Assembly (NCBI RefSeq): GCF_001514065.1
Contig: NZ_KQ948432.1
Location: 265,632-329,631, forward strand
Reading direction: 5' to 3'
DNA length: 64,000 nt
From: Streptomyces antibioticus
Lineage (GTDB): Bacteria; Actinomycetota; Actinomycetes; Streptomycetales; Streptomycetaceae
Shown: positions 1 through 8,887 of the stretch, in pieces
Layout: each line of letters begins with the position of its first letter
Numbering within the stretch: position 1 is the first letter of the stretch
Made by a program: the position numbers and the translations under genes
Notes under the pieces: model-generated
Seen by the model: the letters and a program-made list of their open reading frames with translations, nothing else
The model's database searches: none
Told to the model about the DNA's origin: nothing

Positions 1-501
1 CGCCGCCGCCAGCCCCCGTGCCGCCCGCGACCAGAGCCGCGCCCGCTGGAAGTGCAGTCTCCCCAACTGGTAGATCTCACCGCGGAAATGCAGCACCAGC
101 CACTGCGGGGACTGGATTCCCGCCGTCCCGTACCGCCTGCGGTGGACGGCCATGTTCCGTCCCAGGTCGGTAAGGGTGCGCCGGGACACCTCGGCGGGCA
201 CCCCCCGCGCCCGGTGGTACGCGCGCGTGTGCGGAAGCGCCGCGGCGAACACGTACGCGGGGAAGATCGGGCGCAGCGCCGCCGGTGCCTCGGCGGTCCG
301 CGCGGTCAGCTGCAAGCCGTCGCCGTACTCGACGATCTCCCCCATGTCGCGCACCAGCGCCTCGACGCACTCCGTCACCAGCCGCATCGCTCCGGCGTCG
401 GCCGTCAGGGCCCGCCGCCGGGCCACGAGCTCGTTGATGTCCTCATGGGGTACCGCGAGGTCGAGCAGCACCTCGGCGAGCTCATCGGTGTCCGGCAGCA
501 C
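1..501 (-). CDS. acyltransferase-domain protein (GNAT-like, DUF5596 type), 3' end outside window
   Basis: The reading frame stays open from a GTG at 501 to the window edge (167 codons), so the C-terminus is missing. The visible part begins MLPDTDELAEVLLDLAVPHED and contains LRPIFPAYVFAAALPHTRAYHRARG and RTLTDLGRNMAVHRR in pieces, the N-terminal helical region I associate with the Streptomyces DUF5596 acyltransferase family, whose GNAT fold lies further on. Substrate and role are unknown. GGAGGG lies just before the GTG, rather close to it. The gene is divergent from the DUF6343 gene. Family assignment is from memory of homologues. Confidence 0.65.
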   Translation of the reverse strand, partial: MLPDTDELAEVLLDLAVPHEDINELVARRRALTADAGAMRLVTECVEALVRDMGEIVEYGDGLQLTARTAEAPAALRPIFPAYVFAAALPHTRAYHRARGVPAEVSRRTLTDLGRNMAVHRRRYGTAGIQSPQWLVLHFRGEIYQLGRLHFQRARLWSRAARGLAAA

Positions 502-557
502 GCGCCCTCCAGGAAGGAGTACGAGGAGTAAGTTGACAGAGAGGAGTGGTGATCCCG

Positions 558-893
558 ATGCGTACGGGCAGTGAGCCGACGACCGCGCGCAGTGCGCTGC
601 GGGCCCGGTTCTGGCTGAGCGTGTGGGGGCTGGTCTGGGCGGTCTTCGGGACAGCCGCGTTCGCCCTCGCGGGCCGCCCCGGGTGGGCCGCCGCCTGCGG
701 GGTGCTCTGGCTGGTCGTCACCGTCGATCTGATCCTGATCCTTCGGCACATCCGACAGGGCCCGCACTACCAGCCGGGCCCGGACGTCCCACCGTACCGG
801 CCGGCGGAGCACCGGCCACCGCGCGGGTCACCGGGGCAGCGGCCGCCGTACCGACGACCGGGGAACCGGCCCCCGGACCGGCCCGCGCCCTGA
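558..893 (+). CDS. small membrane protein, DUF6343 family
   Basis: A protein of 111 residues with two hydrophobic segments (about 18-36 and 42-60) and a proline/arginine-rich, probably cytoplasmic tail with HIRQGPHYQPGPDVPPYRP. This layout and the N-terminus MRTGSEPTTARSALRARFW are typical of the actinobacterial DUF6343 family, which has no known function. In-frame GTG codons at 546 and 549 are alternatives. I chose ATG 558 because GAGAGGAG ends about 11 bases upstream of it and would be too close to the GTGs. It stands alone between a divergent gene and a convergent TPR gene (5 bp between stops). Confidence 0.75.
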   Translation: MRTGSEPTTARSALRARFWLSVWGLVWAVFGTAAFALAGRPGWAAACGVLWLVVTVDLILILRHIRQGPHYQPGPDVPPYRPAEHRPPRGSPGQRPPYRRPGNRPPDRPAP

Positions 894-897
894 GCCG

Positions 898-1278
898 TCA
901 CGCGTCGAACCGCGCCGCCTTCAGGTACTGGGGGTTCGGGTCCAGGGCGGCGGCCAGCCGGAAGTGGCGTTTGGCCTGGTCGGGGCGGGCCTGACGCTCG
1001 TAGGTGCGGGCGAGCGCGAAGTGCGCGAACGCGTTGTCCGGTTCGCGCTCCAGGACGATGGTGAACTCCAGCTCCGCGGGCCGCAGTTGGGCGGCCGCGA
1101 AGAAGGCACGCGCACGCAGCAGGCGGGCGGCGGTGTTCTCGGGGTGCGCGGCGATCACCTGGTCGAGCAGCTTCACCGCGCCCTGCGGGTCCCGTGCGGC
1201 GAGCAACTGCTCGGCGGCACGGAAGTCGATGACATGCGTCTCCGGAGTACGTCCGGTCGAACCGCTGGTCTCGGGCAC
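898..1278 (-). CDS. tetratricopeptide repeat protein
   Basis: 126 residues. Roughly residues 20-115 form about three TPR-like helix pairs, with signature stretches AVKLLDQVIAAHPEN, AELEFTIVLEREPDNAFAHF and ARTYERQARPDQAKRHFRLA. TPR folds bind proteins, and no enzymatic motif or signal peptide is visible, so a cytoplasmic adaptor role is the safest inference. It lies just downstream of coaE on the same strand (50 bp gap) and may be co-transcribed with it. The start ATG follows GAGGGAAGG at a suitable distance. Confidence 0.8.
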   Translation of the reverse strand: MPETSGSTGRTPETHVIDFRAAEQLLAARDPQGAVKLLDQVIAAHPENTAARLLRARAFFAAAQLRPAELEFTIVLEREPDNAFAHFALARTYERQARPDQAKRHFRLAAALDPNPQYLKAARFDA

Positions 1279-1328
1279 GGCAGAGTCCTTCCCTCGCTGG
1301 AAGGGTTCAACGCCCGGACGAGGGGCCG

Positions 1329-1958
1329 CTATTCCTGAGACGCCTGGGACGCGTCACGGGGCGCGCGGGCTCTTCGTACGAGCTCGTCCCATACGTCCGT
1401 CACGCGTCGCCGCAGGTCTTCCAGGGGTACGTCGTTGTCGATGACGATGTCCGCGATCTCCCGGCGCTTCTCCCGCGTCGCCTGGGCGGCCATCCGCGCG
1501 CGTGCGTCGTCCTCGGTCATGCCGCGCAGCCTGACGAGACGGTCGAGCTGGGTCTCCGGGGCGGCGTCGACGACGACCACGACGTCGTAGAGCGGGGCGA
1601 GGCCGTTCTCGGTGAGCAGCGGGACGTCATGGACGACGACCGCGTCCTCGTCGGCGGCGGATTCGAGGGCGCGGGAGCGGGCGCCCACCAAGGGGTGCAC
1701 GATCGAGTTCAGCACGGCGAGCTTCTCGGGGTCGGCGAACACGATCGACCCCAGCTTGGGGCGGTCTAGGCTGCCGTCCTCGGCGAGCACACCGGCCCCG
1801 AAGGCCTCCACGACCGCGGCCAGCCCGGGCGTACCGGGCGCGACGACCTCGCGCGCGATACGGTCCGCGTCGATCAGCACGGCCCCCCGCTCGACGAGCA
1901 GCCGCGACACCTCACTCTTGCCGGCGCCGATCCCACCGGTCAGACCCACCTTCAGCAT
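1329..1958 (-). CDS. coaE: dephospho-CoA kinase
   Basis: Catalyses the last step of coenzyme A synthesis, ATP-dependent phosphorylation of the 3'-hydroxyl of dephospho-CoA. The protein starts [15 protein letters not shown], giving a P-loop at residues 8-15, followed by [12 protein letters not shown] (the conserved D-A-D segment) and a C-terminal half with [20 protein letters not shown], the usual acceptor-binding/lid region. At 209 residues it has normal length. The frame is open 10 codons further upstream, but homology begins at this ATG. No strong Shine-Dalgarno sequence is visible. It lies between the PAC2 gene and the TPR gene, all on the minus strand. Confidence 0.93.
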   Translation of the reverse strand: MLKVGLTGGIGAGKSEVSRLLVERGAVLIDADRIAREVVAPGTPGLAAVVEAFGAGVLAEDGSLDRPKLGSIVFADPEKLAVLNSIVHPLVGARSRALESAADEDAVVVHDVPLLTENGLAPLYDVVVVVDAAPETQLDRLVRLRGMTEDDARARMAAQATREKRREIADIVIDNDVPLEDLRRRVTDVWDELVRRARAPRDASQASQE

Positions 1959-2003
1959 GAGCCGCAGCTTAGGCCGTGCCGCTGACAACGCACCCCACCG
2001 GGC

Positions 2004-2942
2004 TCAGTTGTCGCCCTCCCGCTCCGCCAGGAAGCGCTCGAACTCGCGGCCGATCTCGTCGGCGGACGGGATGTCGGTGGACTCGGCGAGCATGTTGCCG
2101 CGGGTCTCGGCGCCCGCCGCCGCGTCGTACTGGTGCTCAAGGCCGTTGACGAGGGCCACCAGGTCCTCGTCGCCCTCCTGGATCTGGCGGTCGATCTCGG
2201 TCTGCGTGCGGTGCGCGTCGGTGCGCAGCGCGTGCGCGATGCCCGGCAGCACCAGACCGGTGGCCGCCGTGATGGCCTCCAGCACGGTCAGGGCCGCGTC
2301 CGGGTACGGGGAGCGCGCGATGTAGTGCGGGACGTGCGCGGCGACGCCCAGGACGTCGTGTCCGGCCTCCATGAGCCGGTACTCGACGAGCGACTCGGCG
2401 CTGCCGGGGACCTGTGCCTCGTCGAAGGGGCTGGTGTGGCCGGGCACGAGGTCGTTGCGGTTGCCGTGCGGGGTGAGGCCGACGGGGCGGGTGTGCGGGA
2501 CGCCCATGGGGATGCCGTGGAAGTTCACGGAGAGGCGCACGCCGAGCCGCTCCACGATCTGCTGGACGGCCGCCGCGAAGCGCTCCCACTCCACGTCCGG
2601 CTCGGGCCCCGACAGCAGCAGGAAGGGCGCCCCGGTGGCGTCCTGGACGAGCCGCACCTCGATCGAGGGGACCTCGTACTCGGTCCAGCGGTCGCGCTTG
2701 AAGGTGAGCAGCGGACGGCGGGCGCGGTAGTCCACGAGCCGGTCGTGGTCGAAGCGGGCCACGACCTGGTGGGGCATCGAGTCGAGCACCCGGTCGACGA
2801 TCTGGTCGCCGGTCTCGCCCGCGTCGATGTATCCGTCGAAGTGGTAGAGCATGACAAGGCCGGCCGACTCCTGGGCGAGCGCCATGTCGACGACGGTCAG
2901 GCCCTTCGGCTCCCATGCGTACAAACCCTGCGGATCAAGCAC
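2004..2942 (-). CDS. PAC2-family protein (proteasome assembly chaperone-like)
   Basis: 312 residues with the PAC2 fold pattern: [20 protein letters not shown] near the N-terminus, [20 protein letters not shown] in the middle and [20 protein letters not shown]-like sequence (here [19 protein letters not shown]), then a charged helical tail. Actinobacterial PAC2 proteins are broadly conserved next to rpsA/coaE. A link to proteasome assembly is inferred from eukaryotic relatives and not shown in bacteria. Translation starts at GTG 2942, with GAGGAGGAG about 9 bases upstream. It follows rpsA on the same strand but is separated from it by a strong terminator, so it is probably transcribed independently. 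Confidence 0.85.
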   Translation of the reverse strand: MLDPQGLYAWEPKGLTVVDMALAQESAGLVMLYHFDGYIDAGETGDQIVDRVLDSMPHQVVARFDHDRLVDYRARRPLLTFKRDRWTEYEVPSIEVRLVQDATGAPFLLLSGPEPDVEWERFAAAVQQIVERLGVRLSVNFHGIPMGVPHTRPVGLTPHGNRNDLVPGHTSPFDEAQVPGSAESLVEYRLMEAGHDVLGVAAHVPHYIARSPYPDAALTVLEAITAATGLVLPGIAHALRTDAHRTQTEIDRQIQEGDEDLVALVNGLEHQYDAAAGAETRGNMLAESTDIPSADEIGREFERFLAEREGDN

Positions 2943-3086
2943 TGTGACCGCTCCTCCTCGTGTTCATACGCTTCAACGCCCCCTGAAGCAGGGGCATTCC
3001 CACGTGCGGAGCTGATCAGCCATCTCTTACGGCGTTTTTCCTGCGTCGTTCCACCGCTTCACGAGAAACGCCGGGGCCGGGCACGG

Positions 3087-3122
3087 CTGAGGGGCCGCAC
3101 CTCGGAAGGTACGGCCCCTCAG
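3087..3122 (-). terminator. rpsA transcription terminator hairpin
   Basis: A perfect 11-bp inverted repeat, CTGAGGGGCCG / CGGCCCCTCAG, surrounds a 14-base loop that can pair further (ACCT/AGGT). It lies 25 bp downstream of the rpsA stop. There is no long U-tract, which is usual for Streptomyces terminators. The symmetry could serve either strand, but only rpsA reads into it. Confidence 0.8.
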
Positions 3123-3147
3123 TCAGGAGCTAGTGCTCAGTGAGCGT

Positions 3148-4647
3148 TCAGCTCTGGCCACCGGCGAGCTTCTCGCGAAGCGCGGCGAGCGCCTCGTCGG
3201 AAGCCAGCGCACCGGAGGTGTCCGCACCCTCGGAGGAGTACGAACCGCCACCGCCCGCGGCCGGAGCCGCACCGGCGGCGTCGCCACCCTCGGCGGCAGC
3301 GGCCTCGTCGGCCTCGCGGGACTTGATGACCTGCTTCTGGTGCTGCTCGAAGCGGGTCTGCGCCTCCGCGTACTGCTGCTCCCACGTCTCGCGCTGGGTC
3401 TCGTAGCCCTCGAGCCAGTCGTTGGTCTCGGGGTCGAAGCCCTCGGGGTAGATGTAGTTGCCCTGGTCGTCGTACGAGGCAGCCATGCCGTACAGGGTCG
3501 GGTCGAACTCGACCGAGGCCGGGTCGGCACCGAAGGACTCGTTGGCCTGCTTCAGCGAGAGGCTGATGCGACGACGCTCGAGGTCGATGTCGATGACCTT
3601 GACGAAGATCTCGTCGTTGACCTGGACGACCTGCTCCGGGATCTCCACGTGGCGCTCGGCCAGCTCGGAGATGTGGACCAGACCCTCGATGCCCTCGTCC
3701 ACGCGGACGAACGCACCGAACGGAACCAGCTTGGTGACCTTACCCGGGACGACCTGACCGATCTGGTGCGTGCGGGCGAACTGCTGCCACGGGTCCTCCT
3801 GCGTCGCCTTCAGCGACAGGGAGACACGCTCGCGGTCCATGTCGACGTCGAGGACCTCGACGGTGACTTCCTGGCCGACCTCGACAACCTCGGACGGGTG
3901 GTCGATGTGCTTCCAGGACAGCTCGGAGACGTGGACCAGACCGTCGACGCCACCCAGGTCCACGAAGGCACCGAAGTTGACGATCGAGGAGACCACACCG
4001 GAGCGGACCTGACCCTTCTGGAGGGTCGTGAGGAACGTCTGGCGGACCTCGGACTGGGTCTGCTCCAGCCAGGCACGGCGGGACAGGACCACGTTGTTGC
4101 GGTTCTTGTCCAGCTCGATGATCTTCGCCTCGAGCTCCTTGCCCACGTAGGGCTGGAGGTCGCGGACACGGCGCATCTCGACCAGGGAGGCCGGGAGGAA
4201 GCCGCGGAGGCCGATGTCGAGGATGAGACCACCCTTGACGACCTCGATGACGGTACCGGTGACGATGCCGTCCTCTTCCTTGATCTTCTCGATGGTGCCC
4301 CAGGCACGCTCGTACTGGGCGCGCTTCTTCGAGAGGATCAGGCGGCCTTCCTTGTCCTCCTTCTGGAGAACAAGGGCTTCGATCTCGTCACCGACGGCGA
4401 CGACCTCGTTGGGGTCGACATCGTGCTTGATCGAGAGCTCGCGGCTCGGGATGACACCTTCGGTCTTGTAACCGATGTCGAGCAGGACCTCGTCCCGGTC
4501 GACCTTCACGATGACGCCGTCGACGATGTCGCCGTCGTTGAAGTACTTGATCGTCTCGTCGATCGCGGCGAGGAAGGCTTCCTCGTTACCGATGTCGTTG
4601 ACCGCAACCTGCGGGGTGGTGGCGGTGGTCTCGGTGCTGCTCGTCAT
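3148..4647 (-). CDS. rpsA: 30S ribosomal protein S1
   Basis: RNA-binding ribosomal protein that helps load structured mRNAs on the 30S subunit. The 499 residues contain four S1 OB-fold repeats (about 35-105, 123-190, 208-278 and 295-365). The last two are the best conserved (VNFGAFVDLGGVDGLVHVSEL and VPFGAFVRVDEGIEGLVHIS). They are followed by an acidic, Gln/Glu-rich and Ala/Gly-rich tail. Actinobacteria have four repeats instead of the six of E. coli. ATG 4647 is preceded by GGAG at about 10 bases; the 29 further upstream codons are leader. It is transcribed from its own promoter near 4860 through a leader of nearly 200 nt. Confidence 0.97.
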   Translation of the reverse strand: MTSSTETTATTPQVAVNDIGNEEAFLAAIDETIKYFNDGDIVDGVIVKVDRDEVLLDIGYKTEGVIPSRELSIKHDVDPNEVVAVGDEIEALVLQKEDKEGRLILSKKRAQYERAWGTIEKIKEEDGIVTGTVIEVVKGGLILDIGLRGFLPASLVEMRRVRDLQPYVGKELEAKIIELDKNRNNVVLSRRAWLEQTQSEVRQTFLTTLQKGQVRSGVVSSIVNFGAFVDLGGVDGLVHVSELSWKHIDHPSEVVEVGQEVTVEVLDVDMDRERVSLSLKATQEDPWQQFARTHQIGQVVPGKVTKLVPFGAFVRVDEGIEGLVHISELAERHVEIPEQVVQVNDEIFVKVIDIDLERRRISLSLKQANESFGADPASVEFDPTLYGMAASYDDQGNYIYPEGFDPETNDWLEGYETQRETWEQQYAEAQTRFEQHQKQVIKSREADEAAAAEGGDAAGAAPAAGGGGSYSSEGADTSGALASDEALAALREKLAGGQS

Positions 4648-4846
4648 GTGGGAAAGGGCTCCGGTTACGGACAGAAAGTCGTAGGTACTGCTACGCCGGG
4701 AGCCCGTATCGCTCTGATGAAGCCGGACAGCCAAGGAAGCGCCAAACCAGAAACTGGTGATGGCGCCTCGACAACCGAGGGGACATACAACAGATGCGAG
4801 CGCAGCCTGCTACGTCTGAGGTGCGCAGGCCCGCAGCGCAACTTGT

Positions 4847-4875
4847 AGCATACGGGGGCAGCCGGGCAGGGTCAA
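4847..4875 (-). promoter_or_regulatory. sigma-70/HrdB-type promoter of rpsA
   Basis: On the minus strand TTGACC and TATGCT are separated by exactly 17 bp, a near-consensus vegetative promoter. Transcription would begin near 4840 and give an rpsA leader of about 190 nt. The 350-bp gap (4648-4998) between rpsA and the divergent methyltransferase gene otherwise holds no gene that I can see. Confidence 0.75.
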
Positions 4876-4998
4876 TGCGCGAAGGCGCACACCCGGGGCG
4901 GATCGCCGCATACCCGGCACAAGAACTGTCTCTGGAGGCCACGCAGGCCTGAGACACCTCTCCCGTGACACCCGTGGGGACGGGTTGGAGGGAAGAGT

Positions 4999-5847
4999 AC
5001 GACGAGGGAGCCGATCATCCAAGAGCCCACTTCTTCCGAGTCCGACTTCGAGCCGGAGGCCACGCGGCGCGACGCGGGAGCCGCCGAGAGCTCCCGGGCC
5101 AACCGTGGCTGGTGGGACCGGAACGCCGACGAGTACCAGGTGGAACACGGCACGTTCCTCGGCGACGACCGCTTCGTGTGGGGCCCCGAGGGCCTGGACG
5201 AGGTGGAGGCCGAGCTGCTCGGCCCGCCGGAGGAGCTCAAGGACCGGCGCGTCCTGGAGATCGGCGCCGGCGCGGCCCAGTGCTCACGCTGGCTGGCCGC
5301 GCAGGGCGCCCGCCCGGTCGCGCTCGACATCTCGCACCGCCAGCTCCAGCACGCCCTGCGCATCGGCGGCTCCTTCCCCCTGGTCTGCGCGGACGCCGGC
5401 GCCCTCCCCTTCGCGGACGCCTCCTTCGACCTGGCCTGCTCGGCGTACGGGGCGCTGCCCTTCGTCGCCGACCCGGTGCGGGTCCTGACGGAGCTGCGCC
5501 GGGTCCTGCGCCCGGGCGGCCGCTTCGTCTTCTCGGTGACCCACCCGATCCGCTGGGCGTTCCCGGACGAGCCGGGCCCGGAGGGGCTGACCGTCGCGGC
5601 CTCCTACTTCGACCGCACGCCGTACGTCGAGCAGGACGAGCAGGGCCGCGCGGTGTACGTCGAGCACCACAGGACGATCGGCGACCGGGTGCGGGACATC
5701 GCTGCATCGGGCTTCCGCCTCGTCGACCTCGTGGAGCCGGAGTGGCCGGCCTGGAACACCGCGGAGTGGGGCGGCTGGTCGCCCCTGCGCGGGAACCTGA
5801 TCCCGGGGACGGCGATCTTCGTCTGCGAGCGGGACGACAGGGGCTGA
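4999..5847 (+). CDS. class I SAM-dependent methyltransferase, apparently with an ACG start
   Basis: A class I methyltransferase of unknown acceptor. Motif I is VLEIGAGAAQCSRWLA, followed by ARPVALDISHRQ (SAM ribose acidic residue), CADAGALPFADASFDL and ELRRVLRPGGRFVFSVTHP. The first ordinary start in frame is GTG 5140. Coding signal and the conserved stretch NRGWWDRNADEYQVEHGTF continue upstream of it, back to a stop at 4966, with no ATG, GTG or TTG. The best initiation site is ACG at 4999, six bases after GGAGGG (4987-4992). The N-terminal segment EPIIQEP matches homologues as I remember them. If ACG is not used, the protein is the 235-residue form from 5140. Divergent from rpsA. Confidence 0.8.
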   Translation, partial: TTREPIIQEPTSSESDFEPEATRRDAGAAESSRANRGWWDRNADEYQVEHGTFLGDDRFVWGPEGLDEVEAELLGPPEELKDRRVLEIGAGAAQCSRWLAAQGARPVALDISHRQLQHALRIGGSFPLVCADAGALPFADASFDLACSAYGALPFVADPVRVLTELRRVLRPGGRFVFSVTHPIRWAFPDEPGPEGLTVAASYFDRTPYVEQDEQGRAVYVEHHRTIGDRVRDIAASGFRLVDLVEPEWPAWNTAEWGGWSPLRGNLIPGTAIFVCERDDRG

Positions 5848-5855
5848 CCAGGGCC

Positions 5856-6335
5856 TCAGTCCGGCAGGTCGGTCTCGGGGTGGGCGGTGGGGTCCGCGGC
5901 CAGCCACCGGGACACGATCTCCTCGACGACCCGCTGACCGCCCCGCTGCTTGATCAGCCCCTCTTTGGCGGCGCCCCGGACGAGGACCGTACTGCCCGCC
6001 TCGCCGGCGGCGGTGACGGTGAGCGTCACGACGGCCGGGTTCAGCCCACCGAATCCGGTCCCCATCACCGCGCGGACGGCGTGGCCGCCGTTCGGCAGGA
6101 CGACGACGGCCAAGGGCGGCACACAGCCGACCACCATCTGCTCCGCCAGCGCCAGCGCCGCTTCCGGGGCCAGTCCGGTGCCGAGGCGGAACTCCAGCAC
6201 GTCCTTCTTCAGCTTACCGGCCACGAGGCGGGTGAGCCTTCCCTGCGCGCCCACGCCCTGAGCGGCGGCGCCCAGGTGGTGGGCGAGCGTCGCGTCCTCA
6301 TCGGGCAGTGGCATGTATTCGTCAGGCAGTGGCAT
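5856..6335 (-). CDS. conserved hypothetical protein with duplicated N-terminus
   Basis: 159 residues, family not recognised. Visible features are an alpha-helical N-terminal half (EDATLAHHLGAAAQGVGAQ), a central hydrophobic stretch, and a C-terminal helix VVEEIVSRWLAADPTAH. No signal peptide or catalytic motif is apparent. The start is ambiguous because the first seven codons are tandemly duplicated: ATG 6335 reads MPLPDEYMPLPDED and ATG 6314 reads MPLPDED. Neither has a good Shine-Dalgarno. It converges on the methyltransferase gene (8 bp between stops) and is divergent from hrpB with almost no promoter space. Confidence 0.7.
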   Translation of the reverse strand: MPLPDEYMPLPDEDATLAHHLGAAAQGVGAQGRLTRLVAGKLKKDVLEFRLGTGLAPEAALALAEQMVVGCVPPLAVVVLPNGGHAVRAVMGTGFGGLNPAVVTLTVTAAGEAGSTVLVRGAAKEGLIKQRGGQRVVEEIVSRWLAADPTAHPETDLPD

Positions 6336-6370
6336 GCGGTGACCATAGCCGCGTGCCCGAGACTGGTCAG

Positions 6371-8887
6371 GTGATCCGCAGCGACGCTCTCGACCGGTTG
6401 CCCGTACGTTCCGCCCTGCCCGCCCTGCGCACGGCGCTCGACGACCAGGGCACCGCCGTCCTCGTCGCGCCGCCCGGCACCGGCAAGACGACCCTCGTGC
6501 CGCTGGCCCTGGCGGGTCTCCTGGACGCCGACGCCCCCGCGCGGCGGGTGCTCGTGGCCGAACCGCGCCGCATCGCCGCCCGCGCCGCCGCCCGGCGGAT
6601 GGCATGGCTGCTCGGCGAGAGGGCCGGGCAGAGCGTCGGGTACACGGTGCGCGGGGAGCGGGTCGTCGGGCGGCACACGCGCGTGGAGGTCGTCACGACC
6701 GGTGTGCTGCTCCAGCGGCTGCAGCGCGACCAGGAGCTGGCGGGCGTGGACGTCGTGATCCTCGACGAGTGCCACGAACGGCATCTCGACGCGGACACGT
6801 CCGCCGCCTTCCTGTGGGACGTACGCCAGACCCTGCGGCCGGAGCTGCGGCTGGTGGCCGCGTCGGCGACGACGGACGCCGAGGGCTGGGCGGGGCTGCT
6901 GGGCGGGGCGCCGGTCGTCGAGGCGGCGGGGGTCTCGTATCCGGTGGAGGTGGTGTGGGCGCCGCCGGTACGGCCGGTGCGGCCGCCGCACGGGATGCGG
7001 GTCGATCCGGCGCTGCTGGCGCATGTGGCGTCGGTGGTGCGGCGGGCGTTGGCCGAGCGGGCGGGGGACGTGCTGTGCTTCCTGCCGGGCGTCGGGGAGA
7101 TCGCGCGGGTGGCCGGGCAGCTCGGCGGCCTGGGTGACGTCGAGGTGCTCCAGGTGCACGGGCGGGCTCCGGCGGCCGTGCAGGACGCGGTGCTGGCTCC
7201 CGCGGAGCGGCGGCGGGTGGTGCTGGCGACGTCCGTCGCCGAGTCCTCGCTGACGGTGCCCGGGGTGCGGGTGGTCGTGGACTCCGGGCTGGCCCGGGAG
7301 CCGCGGGTGGACCACGCGCGCGGGTTGAGCGCGCTGACGACCGTGCGGGCCTCGCGGGCTGCCGGGCGGCAGCGGGCGGGGCGGGCCGGACGTGAGGCGC
7401 CGGGGGCGGTGTACCGGTGCTGGGCGGAGGCCGAGGACGCGCGTCTGCCGCTGTTCCCGTCGCCGGAGATCAAGGTGGCCGACCTGACGGCGTTCGCGCT
7501 CCAGGTGGCCTGCTGGGGCGATCCTGACGCGTCCGGGCTGGCGTTGCTGGATCCGCCGCCGGGTGGGGCGATGGCGGCGGCACGGGCCGCGCTCGGGGCG
7601 GTGGACGCGGTGGACTCCGCCGGCCGGGCCACGGAGCGGGGGGCGCGGTTGGCCCGGATGGGGCTGCATCCGCGGCTGGGGCGGGCGTTGCTGGATGCGC
7701 CGGGGGACGCGGCCGAGGTGGTGGCGCTGCTGTCGGAGGACGTTCCGCGGGAGTACGGCGATGATCTGGCCGCCGCTCTTCGGGCTGCCCGGCGTGGGGG
7801 TGACGCGTACGCGGGGCGGTGGCGGGCGGAGGTGCGGCGGCTGCGGGCCGGCTCGGCGGCCGATGCCGCGAACGGCACGGAAGAGGCTGTCGCCGGACAG
7901 GGGCGTGCTGACGGCGATGAGCGGCTTGTCGGCGTTGTCGCCGCTCTCGCCTTTCCCGAGCGGGTCGCCAAAGTCGACGGGGGTTCCTATGTCATGGCCT
8001 CCGGTACCCGGGCCGAGCTGTCGGACGGTTCCGCGTTGCGTGGCACCCCCTGGATCGCCGTGGCCGTCGCCGACCGGCCCGTCGGGAAAGGGCACGCGCG
8101 TGTGCAGCTCGCCGCGAGCGTGGACGAGGACACGGCACGCGCGGCCGCGGCCTCCATGTACTCCGAGGTGCAGGAGGTCCACTGGGCCGACGGGGACGTC
8201 GTCGCGCGGCGCGTCGAGCGGCTCGGGGCGATCGAGCTGGCCTCCCGGCCCTTGAAGGACGCCGACGCCGCCCTCGTACGCGAGGCGCTTCTCGAAGGGC
8301 TGCGACAGGAGGGGCTCGGGTTGTTGCGCTGGTCGCCGGAGGCCGGGGCACTGCGGCAGCGGCTCGCCTTTCTGCGGCTGCATGTCGGCGACCCTTGGCC
8401 GGATGTCTCCGACGACGCGCTCCACGCGCGCGTGGACGAGTGGCTGGAGCCGGAGCTCGGGCGGGCGCGGCGGCGGGCCGATCTGGCGCGCATCGATGCG
8501 GGGGCGGGGCTGAACCGGCTGCTTCCCTGGGCCTCGGGTGCGGCGGGACGGCTCGACGAGCTCGCGCCCGAGCGGATCGCGGTGCCCAGCGGGTCCAGGA
8601 TCCGGATCGACTACTCCGAGCCCGAACAGCCCGTTCTCGCCGTCAAGTTGCAGGAGATGTTCGGACTGCAGGAGTCGCCGCGGATCGCCGGGGTGCCGCT
8701 GCTCGTCCATCTCCTCTCCCCCGCCGGGCGGCCCGCGGCCGTCACGGCCGACCTCGCCTCCTTCTGGAAGGACGGCTACAAGGGCGTACGGGCGGAGCTG
8801 CGCGGCCGGTATCCGAAGCATCCGTGGCCGGAGGACCCGGCGAGCGCCGAGCCGACGCGGCACACCAACGCGCGCCTCAGGCGGTGA
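6371..8887 (+). CDS. hrpB: ATP-dependent helicase HrpB (DEAH/RHA family)
   Basis: 838 residues. Superfamily 2 motifs are in order: P-loop APPGTGKTT (about 33-41), the DExH box ILDECHERHLDADTSAA, ASATTDAEGW (motif III), then the C-terminal RecA domain with VVDSGLAREPRVDHARG and a motif VI of the form GRQRAGRAGREAPG. A helicase-associated region and the HrpB C-terminal domain (LVHLLSPAGRPAAVTADLASFW, YPKHPWPEDP) complete it. HrpB proteins are presumed RNA helicases of unclear role. I chose GTG 6371 (MIRSDALDRLPVRSALP); frame remains open upstream to 6308. It overlaps the convergent DUF3068 gene by 11 bp. Confidence 0.92.
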   Translation: MIRSDALDRLPVRSALPALRTALDDQGTAVLVAPPGTGKTTLVPLALAGLLDADAPARRVLVAEPRRIAARAAARRMAWLLGERAGQSVGYTVRGERVVGRHTRVEVVTTGVLLQRLQRDQELAGVDVVILDECHERHLDADTSAAFLWDVRQTLRPELRLVAASATTDAEGWAGLLGGAPVVEAAGVSYPVEVVWAPPVRPVRPPHGMRVDPALLAHVASVVRRALAERAGDVLCFLPGVGEIARVAGQLGGLGDVEVLQVHGRAPAAVQDAVLAPAERRRVVLATSVAESSLTVPGVRVVVDSGLAREPRVDHARGLSALTTVRASRAAGRQRAGRAGREAPGAVYRCWAEAEDARLPLFPSPEIKVADLTAFALQVACWGDPDASGLALLDPPPGGAMAAARAALGAVDAVDSAGRATERGARLARMGLHPRLGRALLDAPGDAAEVVALLSEDVPREYGDDLAAALRAARRGGDAYAGRWRAEVRRLRAGSAADAANGTEEAVAGQGRADGDERLVGVVAALAFPERVAKVDGGSYVMASGTRAELSDGSALRGTPWIAVAVADRPVGKGHARVQLAASVDEDTARAAAASMYSEVQEVHWADGDVVARRVERLGAIELASRPLKDADAALVREALLEGLRQEGLGLLRWSPEAGALRQRLAFLRLHVGDPWPDVSDDALHARVDEWLEPELGRARRRADLARIDAGAGLNRLLPWASGAAGRLDELAPERIAVPSGSRIRIDYSEPEQPVLAVKLQEMFGLQESPRIAGVPLLVHLLSPAGRPAAVTADLASFWKDGYKGVRAELRGRYPKHPWPEDPASAEPTRHTNARLRR

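Noticed and set aside
3133-4848. 571-codon open frame antisense to rpsA
   Set aside because: It is the complement of a highly expressed gene with strong third-position GC bias, and its translation is low-complexity (Val/Asp/Leu-rich) with no domain.
6209-8863. 884-codon open frame antisense to hrpB
   Set aside because: Arg/Pro/Gly-rich shadow of hrpB, with no start signal and no domain.
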